From Trichomonas vaginalis G3 (taxonomy: Eukaryota > Parabasalia > Trichomonadida > Trichomonadidae): a DNA stretch of 64,000 bases. Positions 55,880 to 64,000 of this stretch are shown piece after piece. How positions within the stretch are numbered: position 1 is the stretch's first letter; every line of letters begins with the position of its first letter. Under the pieces are notes generated by a model that did not search any database, was not told the origin of the DNA, and saw only the letters and a list, made by a program, of their open reading frames with translations. The DNA lies in assembly GCF_026262505.1 (NCBI RefSeq), contig NC_067206.1, positions 35,789,896 to 35,853,895 of the forward strand, written 5' to 3'. The position numbers and the translations under genes were made by a program.

Positions 55880-58800
55880 CTTCATTGCCCTCTGCTTGAA
55901 GTTGTTGCATCTTTGCATTATGTTCATCTAGTATGTTGCAAATTTCCATGTCCTTTTTGCCTTTTGGCTCTGGTCGCCCATCTCAGGTAACCTATATCCT
56001 AGAAAGAGTTTGTCATAGTCTGTATTTGAGTCTTTGCGTATTGTTTGCATGACTCTTTCCTGAGTTTCTGGTTCAAGCTCTTCAAACAGTGCCTGTCCAT
56101 ATGGAATATGCTCGTTTCCAAATATATGTTTTTGTAGCCATTCTGGTTTTTCTTTCCATGTTACCAAACTATATCTTTTGTGAATGGGAAAGCTTTTACC
56201 CAATCTTTCAGTCTTGCGTCGTTTATTTCTGTAGTTGGTTTTATTTTGTCAAGGAACATGTTTTTCAATACTAACATTTCATTTGGTACTGTCCAATTGA
56301 GTTTTCTTAAATATTCATCCCTTCTCGGTTCATTGTCTGCAAAGTAAGTTTTTATGACATTTTGTAAACTTTCGTTTGCAAGGTCATGTACAATAGGTTC
56401 TCTTCCTTCGCTCTCCCTAACTTTCTTTCTAAACTCTTCACCAAAATATACATCTCTATGGTTCTGTGTAGTTCTTTGAGATAAATGTTCTAGAACGTCA
56501 GGTGTTATATTTCCATCAGCCATGTTCATTTTCATACTGGTCCAAAATATCTGCATGTTTCATATCTTTCAATGGCATTAAAGCCGCGCTTAAAATACCA
56601 GCTATATCTGGTTCACCATTGACTTCCATTGCGTCTACAACTTCTTGGAATTGTGGTTGTAAGTTTATGAACCACCTATCCGGATTAGCTTTATGACCCC
56701 ATCTCATTGTAGTTCCATCGTCTGCAGAAACAAAAGTAGGTTTGTTTCCATCTTGGTTAGGTTCTGAATGAACTTTAAACAATGTTTCATTTCTATATGT
56801 TTTCTTGAAATTTAACCTTTTATTTTCACCGAGTTCATCCGAAGATTGAACGTTAAATGCTCGTAAGTAAAAAGGGTTGTTGTATTTGTGTACATTTTCT
56901 TTCAGTGCTTCCATTCTATGCTGAATATTTTCATCTGGTGCTGGAGTCTTTTGTATGTCGGCAAACATTTTTCGATATTCTTCTACTATGTCAGCCGAAT
57001 TTTTTTTTAGACTCTTGGAAAGATTCCATATTCACCTCATGCTCTTGTTGAGGGTCAAGATTTTTCGGCTGTTCCAAATCTTCATCTGGTTCTGTGAAGT
57101 TAGTTTCCAAAGGAGGGACTTGTTCGTTTCCTTCAGGCTCTTCTAGCTGTTGTTGCTGAACTATTTCTTCCATGTCTGGTTGTATCTGAACTATTTCTTC
57201 CTGTGGAGTTTCTTGTACCTCATCTGCTGGCATTTCATATATTCCGAGACCGTTTTTAACAATTTCCCTATCTACGTCATCCGCATTCATAAGCTTTTGT
57301 TCTTTCGTTCCGTCTCTATTTTTTACGCGTTTCATGACGAAAGTTGAATTGTCATTTAGCTCTGACATCAAATATCTCGGAGTAAATTCGTTCATGTCAT
57401 TTGGATGATATGCTATTAAATCATATCCCTTAGCGAGCTTGTATTTTCCAGGTTTGAGATTATATCCGTTTTGGTGCTGAGCCATAAAGCTAAATAGGTT
57501 CGGGTCAGTATTTCCATCCTTGAACTTTCCAATAGCTTCTTTATATCTGTCACTAAAGTCAACAGTATCTGGGAAACCACACTCTTCTTTAAGCATTTTT
57601 AAGAATTCTTGGTTTCCTTGTTCTCTACTTCTTTTATGTCCTTGCTCTGTTTGTGGTTGTTGTTGTGCAGGGTTTTGAACTGTTGGTTGTTGTGTTGGGT
57701 TTGGTGCTGTTTGTGGAGGTGGTTGTTGTGTTGGATTTTGAACTGTTGGTTGTTGTGTTGGTTTTGGTGCATGCCTGTGTCTGTGTCCATGTGACGATGT
57801 AAATGTTCTAGGTAGTCCTGGTGCAGGTGCTTCTCTTGGAGGGTTTGGTGGTATATAAGTTCCACCAGCTGGCACATATGTTCCATCTGCAGCGTAATGT
57901 CCTACCTGACTTTTCGTTCTTAAGAAAGCATTTACTAGGTCTGTTTTGGTCTGTTGTAACTCTTTTTCTTGACTTTTCACAACAGTTGCTCTAACGGCGT
58001 CATAGGCACTTTGAACTGCCTGTCTCGTTGCTGCATCTGTTATTTTCGTCATATTTTGTGCTACTTCTCTTAACTCTTTGTCGAAACCTTCAGACTTCAG
58101 TTTCTTTCCAGATGAGAAGTCGTTCACTAGTTTCACCTTACTATGAAGAGCTTCGAAGGCGTTCTTAAAGTCAGCATTTGTTAAAGCTTCATTTGAACTA
58201 TCTTCATCCGCTTGTATTTTTGTCCTTATTGACCCTATGAGTTGGGCTGCTTTAGCGTTGGCTTGGGCATCTAACCAGTCATTGTTGGCTTTTATATATT
58301 CTGCGCTTTTCATTGCCTTTTGCATAGCCGCGTCGTTATTTTTACTTTCTTGTGCTAAGTTTTCATACTGTACGGTTTGGTTTTGCAACTGTAAAAGTTT
58401 TTCTGCCTTTACATTTGCTTCAACTTCTTTTTTATACTCATCGCTATCCATATATGTCTTCAGGGCTTTTTGTTTTATCTCTTCATCTTTCAGTATTTTA
58501 TATTGAGTAGTATGGTTTTTCAAATTTATAACATCTTGTTCCATTTTTGCTACTTCTGCTGCTTTTTCTGACACTTTTTTCGCATATTCCTCTGTACTTA
58601 GTTCTTTCAGTTGTTCTTCTTTCTTCTTTTTCTCTACGTTTAACTCATTGAGTTTCTTTGTGTGTCTGTCATATTCTAGTTTCTTTTCGTTTTCACTTAT
58701 TTGCTTCTGTATGTCTATGTTTGACTTTTTGACATCTGTTATTTGATTTTTGAGTGAACTCAAATTCATTTGACTTTGAGGGTTATAGGCTGTTCCGTCT

Positions 58801-59027
58801 GCAGCTCCACCATAGCCTGCCATTTTCGCTAAAAGTGCCGCTCTTAAACCTCCACTCTGTGCACCAACAACTCGGTTTAAAAGCATAGGATTGCTTGACA
58901 TTTGTTGCAACATAGTGGGGTCATTCAGCATTTGTTGTTGCAACTGTTGTTGTGGTGTCAGTTTTACTATTGGATGTTTCAATGCTCTCTTCCTCTTACG
59001 TATATTCTTACGTAGCTTACGTGGCAT
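55880..59027 (-). pseudogene. Large coiled-coil and Pro/Gln-rich gene region
   Basis: The part nearest the start is an open 678-codon frame: a very basic N-terminus (MPRKLRKNIRKRKRALKH), Gln-rich and Gly/Ala segments, a long coiled coil (about residues 85-380), then Pro/Gln/Thr repeats (NPTQQPTVQNPTQQPP) and an acidic Gln-rich part. Farther on lie blocks with MRWGHKANPDRWFINLQPQF and WTVPNEMLVLKNMFLDK. One very large gene or two to three genes; I cannot decide. A scaffold or tegument-like virion protein is a guess. Not whole. Confidence 0.55.
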
Positions 59028-59204
59028 TTTAAGTGAAGTTAAAAAGCGGTTTTTGACAGATGTTTTGTTGTGACTTCTTCGTAAAGACTTTGTTGAGATT
59101 TCTTCATAAATGTTTTGTCAAGACTTCTTCATAAAGACTTTATTGTGACTTCTTCGTAAAGACTTTGTTAAGACTTCTTCATCGTAATGAGTGTAAATGA
59201 CCCA

Positions 59205-59271
59205 AAAATAATGTTTATGTTAGAATGTTAGATCTAACATGTTTTCTAACATGTTTTCTAACATGGTCTAA
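59205..59271. repeat. AGATCT-centred palindrome, word GTTAG
   Basis: Reverse orientation, AATGTTTATGTTAG leader, AGATCT centre. Confidence 0.8.
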
Positions 59272-59310
59272 AACACACAAAACTCATGAAATTTCATACG
59301 GAATTCAATA

Positions 59311-59373
59311 AAAATAATGTTTATGTTAGAATGTTAGATCTAACATGTTTTCTAACATGTTTTCTAACATGGT
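59311..59373. repeat. AGATCT-centred palindrome, word GTTAG
   Basis: Reverse orientation; near-identical to the copy before it. Confidence 0.8.
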
Positions 59374-59404
59374 CTAAAACATACAAAACTCATGAGTTTT
59401 CTAC

Positions 59405-59466
59405 GATGTTAGAAAACATGTTAGAAAACGTGTTAGATCTAACATTCTAACATAAACATTATTTTT
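59405..59466. repeat. AGATCT-centred palindrome, word GTTAG
   Basis: Forward orientation, facing the two copies before it; ends TAAACATTATTTTTG. Confidence 0.8.
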
Positions 59467-59611
59467 GGGTCATTTACACTCATTACGATGAAGAAGTCTT
59501 AACAAAGTCTTTACGAAGAAGTCACAATAAAGTCTTTATGAAGAAGTCTTGACAAAACATTTACGAAGAAGTCTTGACAAAACATTTACGATGAAATCAT
59601 GAGTTTTCTAC

Positions 59612-59673
59612 GATGTTAGAAAACATGTTAGAAAACGTGTTAGATCTAACATTCTAACATAAACATTATTTTT
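59612..59673. repeat. AGATCT-centred palindrome, word GTTAG
   Basis: Forward orientation, within the ~200-bp duplicated unit. Confidence 0.8.
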
Positions 59674-59810
59674 GTCTGATTTTACGAAGAAGTCTTGACA
59701 AAACATTTACGATGAAGAAGTCTTGACAAAACATTTACGAAGAAGTCTTGACAAAACATTTACGAAGAAGTCTTGACAAAACATTTACGATGAAATCATG
59801 AGTTTTCTAC

Positions 59811-59873
59811 GATGTTAGAAAACATGTTAGAAAACGTGTTAGATCTAACATTCTAACATAAACATTATTTTTG
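59811..59873. repeat. AGATCT-centred palindrome, word GTTAG
   Basis: Forward orientation, second member of the ~200-bp duplication. Confidence 0.8.
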
Positions 59874-59935
59874 TCTGATTTTACGAAGAAGTCTTGACAA
59901 AACATTTACGATGAAGAAGTCTTGACAAAACATCC

Positions 59936-59974
59936 TCAGGGCTAGAAGGCACGAAGTGCCTGGAAGCCCCACTA

Positions 59975-60013
<39 letters not shown>
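59936..60013. repeat. Mav-R right terminal inverted repeat
   Basis: Hairpin AGGCAC-GAA-GTGCCT (59947-59961), then TGGAAGCCCCACTACC and 37 Ts. Mirrors 35348-35416. Confidence 0.8.
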
Positions 60014-60014
<1 letters not shown>

Positions 60015-61240
60015 AATATTAAAAACATTAATATGATTTCGATTTCGGAAATTAAATTTCCAAATTTTTTGTCGATTTCGGAAATAACAGGATCCCGCAT
60101 CCAACACGCAACAACAAAACACAAAACACACTTTTTGGTTCTTTCATCGTTTTAATCGTAATTTATGTAATACATGATTTGGATAAATTTTACAAAAATA
60201 GAACCTATATTATATTCTTTTCAAAAATTCTTGCAAATCATCAAAAATAATTGTATTTTAAAAAACGATCAAATTATCCTTTCATTATTTTAAACTTAAA
60301 TCAGTTTTTATGATTGACTAAAGCAATCATATTTATTCATCATTAAATAAACAAAAAAATAATATTTGAGAGTTATTTCAAAAAAAACACATTGAATTTA
60401 TTAATTTGTCTCAATTTCAGTATTATAAATTTTTATAATTTCAATATTTTGAAATACACTTTTTAATATTTCAATATTTATGATATTTCAATGTATTAAG
60501 TGGTCTCAAATTGAGCTTCTCAAATATAAGTTGGCCTATTCAAATAATAAAATTAAATAATATTTAAAATAATAAATAAAAGTGATTGAGGTCATAGCAA
60601 AACGGCTGTTTCAGTCATTAATTCTTAAAAATAAAAAGGGTAAAAACTAAATACAATGGGTAAAATTCAATAGTGTCTGTGCTATCGTTCAATTTGAAGG
60701 TGTCTTTTGAAACCGCAAGACACATTGAATTTTTGAATAGTGTATTATGGTTTGACAGACACCAATGAAAAAAATAAAATGATATTTATTTTAAATATAT
60801 AAGATCCTTATATAAAATATAAATATTTTATCGTTTTATTTTCTTGTTTTAGAAATGTTTTTTATTGAAAAATCAATAAAACTAACTCCAAAATAAAATT
60901 TTTGATTTAAAGACACTATGATGACACCAGGCAAATCTTCCAAGACACCTATCGTCGGGAATCTAACAACCCTACTCAATCTTAGCCGTTAAGGCTGTTC
61001 TGAAAATATTTTTTTTCGAAAAAATTCGGAAAAAATTCTTAAAATTCAAAAATCCCTTAATTCCTGAGGATTTTGGAAAAAAGTTTTTACATGAACATGT
61101 GTATATTATATGAAGTATATTGATAAGGTAAAAATCAAATTTTATTGCATATTCATCGAGAAAATAAACTAACGAATCCCTCAAAATTGAGAGGGTAATC
61201 CTCCTCCTCTCAAATAAACGTACATACGGGTGCACCCTTA
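60014..61240. other. Host intergenic DNA upstream of the ankyrin gene
   Basis: AT-rich, no credible gene. It contains several GGTGTCTT/AAGACACC words, including an inverted pair around 60703-60722 and others at 60900-60945, and a 37-bp block (61196-61232) shared with the spacer at 35021, just before the ATG. TTGAGAGG and CCTCTCAA at 61184-61215 can pair. I see no classical trichomonad initiator (TCAYTYTTCATT-like) close to the start codon. Confidence 0.5.
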
Positions 61241-63355
61241 ATGTCCGACCAAGACCTTCATCTAAACGAATACAGCAAATTGCGAAGTGCTTACAAATAC
61301 CATATCGATATATTTAATGCGTTGTATCAGCTTAAAACGGAAAAAGAAGAAGAATTAAACTCGATTTTCAAAATGATCACAACAGAATTGATTGATTCAA
61401 ATGGATATCCTCCCAAAAATATGATAAAAGCCATTTTAAATATCATCCCGTATAATAATCGCTATGCAAAGTCATATTTATTTCTTGCCAAACTCATTTC
61501 TGATGAATATCATATCAAAGAGGTCATTGATATCTACCCTATTTCAAACTTCCTATTTTACAAAGAATATGGAATTAAATTAGACAAATCTTCTGATTTC
61601 GGAAAAATTAAATCAGAAAATCTTGACATACTATCAGAAAATACAATTCACAGAGCAATTATGAATAATGACTTAGAAAGATTCATCACATTCACAGAAA
61701 GAGATGAATTTGATAAAGATCAAAAACTTAATAGCGATTTATACCCATATTCTTACGAAGGATATTCATTACTTGAATTATGCTGTTACCATGGAGCAGT
61801 TGATTGTTTCAAGTTATTAAGAACGAAATTCCACTCCGAAATAACTCAAACATGCCTAAGGCTTTCATTTTTAGGAGGAAATGCAGAGATCATGAATGAA
61901 TGTTTGAAATATCAAAAACCAAATTACCAATCCATGGAATATGCAATTATTTCACACAACATTGATTTTGTTACGTTCTTGATGAATGAGTACAAATATA
62001 AGATCAATTTAAAATACTGTGGAATTTACAATAATCTTGAAAATTTTTTAGTTTATTTCGATCAAACTAATGATATAAACAAATGTTTTGTTTATTCACC
62101 GATATTTAATATTCCATCTCTTTTCGAATACTTCCTTTCACACGATGTAAGCATCAATGAAAAAGATGAATATGAAAATACCGCACTTCATTTTGCAGCA
62201 AAAAATAATAGTAAAGAAACAGCCGAAATTCTCATTTCACATGGTGCGAATATCAATGAAAAAGATGAATTTGGAGAAACCGCACTTCATATTGCAGCAT
62301 ATTATAATAGTAAAGAAACAGCCGAAATTCTCATTTCACATGGTGCGAATGTCAACGAAAAGAATCAAAATGGAGAAACAGCACTTCATATTGCAGCATA
62401 TTATAATAGGAAAGAAACAGCCGAAGTTCTGATTTCACATGGTGCAAATATCAATGAAAAAAATGAAGATGGAAAAACCGCACTTCATTTTGCAGCAGAA
62501 AATAATAGTAAAGAAACAGCCGAAGTTCTGATTTCACATGGTGCGAATATCAATGAAAAAGATATAAATGGAAAAACCGCACTTCATTATTCACCATATA
62601 AAAATAGTAAAGAAACTGCAGAACTTCTGATTTCACTTGGTGCGAATGTCAACGAAAAGAATCAAAATGGAGAAACAGCACTTCATGATGCAGCATATAG
62701 TAATAGTAAAGAAACAGCCGAAGTTCTCATTTCACATGGTGCGAATATCAATGAAAAAGATGAATTTGGAAAAACCGCACTTCATTTTGCAGCAAAAAAT
62801 AATAGTAAAGAAACAGCCGAAATTCTCATTTCACATGGTGCGAATATCAATGAAAAAGATGAATTTGGAGAAACCGCACTTCATATTGCAGCATATTATA
62901 ATAGTAAAGAAACAGCCGAAATTCTCATTTCACATGGTGCGAATGTCAATGAAAAAGATGAATTTGGAGAAACCGCACTTCATATTGCAGCATATTATAA
63001 TAGTAAAGAAACAGCCGAAATTCTCATTTCACATGGTGCGAATGTCAACGAAAAGAATCAAAATGGAGAAACAGCACTTCATGATGCAGCATATAGTAAT
63101 AGTAAAGAAACAGCCGAAGTTCTGATTTCACATGGTGCAAATATCAATGAAAAAAATGAAGATGGAAAAACCGCACTTCATTTTGCAGCAGAAAATAATA
63201 GCAAAGAAACAGCCGAAGTTCTGATTTCACATGGTGCGAATATCAATGAAAAAGATGAATTTGGAGAAACCGCACTTCATATTGCAGCATATTATAATAG
63301 TAAAGAAACAGCCGAAATTCTCATTTCATATGGTGCGAGTGGTGTTGTTACATAA
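61241..63355 (+). CDS. Ankyrin-repeat protein with DUF3447-type N-terminal region, 704 aa (host)
   Basis: Host gene of the very large trichomonad ankyrin family. Residues about 1-200 form the family's helical N-terminal region (YPISNFLFYKEYGIKL, NDLERFITFTERDEF). The following part to about 300 fits DUF3447 (YAIISHNIDFVTFLMNEYKY, GIYNNLENFLVYFDQT). Twelve 33-residue ankyrin repeats then run to the C-terminus, each of the form NEKDEFGETALHIAAYYNSKETAEILISHGA with tiny variation. Ankyrin repeats mediate protein binding; a cytoplasmic or nuclear scaffold is plausible, the partner is unknown. No signal peptide or membrane segment. The frame is intact, and the ATG at 61241 matches the usual family start. 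Confidence 0.9.
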   Translation: MSDQDLHLNEYSKLRSAYKYHIDIFNALYQLKTEKEEELNSIFKMITTELIDSNGYPPKNMIKAILNIIPYNNRYAKSYLFLAKLISDEYHIKEVIDIYPISNFLFYKEYGIKLDKSSDFGKIKSENLDILSENTIHRAIMNNDLERFITFTERDEFDKDQKLNSDLYPYSYEGYSLLELCCYHGAVDCFKLLRTKFHSEITQTCLRLSFLGGNAEIMNECLKYQKPNYQSMEYAIISHNIDFVTFLMNEYKYKINLKYCGIYNNLENFLVYFDQTNDINKCFVYSPIFNIPSLFEYFLSHDVSINEKDEYENTALHFAAKNNSKETAEILISHGANINEKDEFGETALHIAAYYNSKETAEILISHGANVNEKNQNGETALHIAAYYNRKETAEVLISHGANINEKNEDGKTALHFAAENNSKETAEVLISHGANINEKDINGKTALHYSPYKNSKETAELLISLGANVNEKNQNGETALHDAAYSNSKETAEVLISHGANINEKDEFGKTALHFAAKNNSKETAEILISHGANINEKDEFGETALHIAAYYNSKETAEILISHGANVNEKDEFGETALHIAAYYNSKETAEILISHGANVNEKNQNGETALHDAAYSNSKETAEVLISHGANINEKNEDGKTALHFAAENNSKETAEVLISHGANINEKDEFGETALHIAAYYNSKETAEILISYGASGVVT
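62157..63340. repeat. Twelve tandem 99-bp ankyrin units
   Basis: Near-identical 99-bp coding repeats. Blocks of two to four units recur in the same order (units 1-2 with 7-8; 3-4 with 10-11 variants), showing recent block duplication or gene conversion. Confidence 0.85.
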
Positions 63356-63857
63356 GGTGTTATTCTTTTTATGGTATTTTCAAAGATGAATATTATTAGA
63401 AATAAAAAAATAACCAGAATAAAGCGATTTTTTTCGTAATTCTCAATTTTTTTTCGGCTATTTCGTACTTTTTATTATATCTAAAATAAAATGTGTTGTA
63501 TAATTCATACAATTAATTATATGAGTTAAGTATGAGGTCGACAAAATATTTTAAAAAAAGTGCAATTACGCTTCTATGGCACGACCTTCAATTCCGATGT
63601 TTAAGGTTAATTTTCAATGACGCTTTACGCAGTTGTCAGAAATTTGAATTAAAGTCAGATGGGCGTAAGTGCTGCCTTAAGGCTGCACTTACCACTTTCT
63701 GACAATCTCTCAAATTTTTTGACACACTTGCTTTATCTCACAATTTTCTATGAAAAAAGCTAATATTATTAATCGAGAAAAAGTTATTATAAAACACTGC
63801 TTAGTTCCTAACATGGTTATTTTACTCTTTTACCATTAAAATAAAGATATGTTGATA
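63356..63857. other. Host intergenic DNA with a 28-bp palindrome
   Basis: AT-rich and gene-free. GTAAGTGC...GCACTTAC (63665-63692) is a near-perfect palindrome centred on CCTTAAGG, flanked by TTGTCAGAAA (about 63634) and TTTCTGACAA (about 63697). It could be a small inverted-repeat element. Confidence 0.5.
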
Positions 63858-64000
63858 TTATATGAGCACTTGATCTTTATCAAATCCATTGTTTTCCGTT
63901 AAAAAGATGAATCTTTCTATGTCATCATCCATAACGACTATATAAATTGTATTTTCTGCATGAATATCTATGTCATTTTTTCAAAATCTTCTGATCTTTC
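63858..64000 (-). pseudogene. Fragment of an ankyrin-family gene, opposite strand
   Basis: The minus strand encodes MDDDIERFIFLTENNGFDKDQ, matching NNDLERFITFTERDEFDKDQ of the 61241 protein. The match extends to the window edge (ENTI, EDFEKM) but with at least one frameshift, and a stop follows at 63858 right after the match. It is a decayed, inverted relative of the neighbouring host gene, continuing beyond the window. Confidence 0.6.

Larger units (their letters stand above)
59045..59932. repeat. Mav-R right subterminal repeat field
   Basis: Gene-free DNA made almost entirely of two repeats: the 25-bp ACGAAGAAGTCTTGACAAAA unit (many copies, both strands) and five GTTAG-class palindromes. 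Larger units of about 200 bp (59590-59680 and 59790-59890 with linkers) are duplicated. It may hold the replication or packaging signals of the element. Confidence 0.8.
35348..60013. mobile_element. Right Maverick/Polinton (Mav-R), 24.7 kb, both ends present
   Basis: Bounded on the left by poly-A plus GGTAGTGGGCTTCCAGG and on the right by the inverted CCTGGAAGCCCCACTACC plus poly-T. GAATA occurs at 35344-35348 and 60014-60018, a possible 5-bp target duplication. Parts in order: methyltransferase, membrane peptide, amphipathic protein, penton candidate, fibre, integrase, polymerase B, HNH nuclease, coiled-coil genes, packaging ATPase, SF3 helicase, minor and major capsid genes, large coiled-coil region. 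Size is normal for a Maverick. Broken, with roughly 20-30 breaks. Young, judged by near-identity to Mav-L arm B. Confidence 0.88.

Noticed and set aside
60972-61235. Minus-strand 87-codon frame upstream of the ankyrin gene
   Set aside because: It lies in the gene leader, has AT-driven composition (Phe/Ile/Lys) and no recognisable pattern.
62157-63125. Lys/Met-rich frames inside the ankyrin gene
   Set aside because: Alternate frames of the 99-bp repeats.

Overview
The window looks like Trichomonas vaginalis (parabasalid) nuclear DNA. It is AT-rich and lacks recognisable introns. At the right it carries a host ankyrin-repeat gene of the large DUF3447-type family typical of this parasite. Positions 1-60013 are almost entirely Maverick/Polinton DNA: protein-primed DNA polymerase B, rve integrase, packaging ATPase, double jelly-roll major capsid protein, and many small virion-like genes.

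Layout. (a) 1-17.9 kb, part A of the left Maverick (Mav-L): phage-like fibre, integrase, a shared 312-aa gene, two KilA-N-type genes, polymerase B, an HNH nuclease, a penton candidate, a whole-looking major capsid gene and small virion-type genes. (b) 18.0-35.0 kb, arm B of Mav-L, ending at a terminal hairpin plus poly-T at 34964. It holds a second polymerase B, integrase, fibre and penton, and a D12-type DNA adenine methyltransferase. Its fibre gene is split by a 5.1-kb hAT DNA transposon (27010-32144, 8-bp target duplication, whole 663-aa transposase). The hAT itself contains a ~2-kb stretch bounded by inverted repeats and packed with about 17 tandem hairpins. (c) 34965-35347, a 383-bp host spacer. 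(d) 35348-60013, a 24.7-kb Maverick (Mav-R) bounded by inverted terminal sequences with a possible 5-bp target duplication (GAATA). Its first 12 kb is a near-identical inverted copy of arm B; its second half carries the ATPase, a superfamily-3 helicase, another major capsid gene and a large coiled-coil region. (e) 60014-64000, host DNA with a 704-aa ankyrin gene (12 nearly identical repeats) and an inverted, decayed fragment of a related gene at the right edge.

State and age. Both Mavericks are fossils with a mixture of open and broken genes: roughly 20-30 breaks in Mav-R and about 15 plus the hAT insertion in Mav-L. The two arms are nearly identical over most genes, so the copies are young.

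The strongest unexplained signals are: the alternating two-type hairpin array inside the hAT; a family of 14 AGATCT-centred palindromes whose direct and inverted words change together between element lineages; divergent genes whose start codons are only 17-18 bp apart across a small AT palindrome; terminal hairpins with compensating stem changes; and bacteriophage-type collagen/tail-collar fibre genes in eukaryotic virus-like elements.
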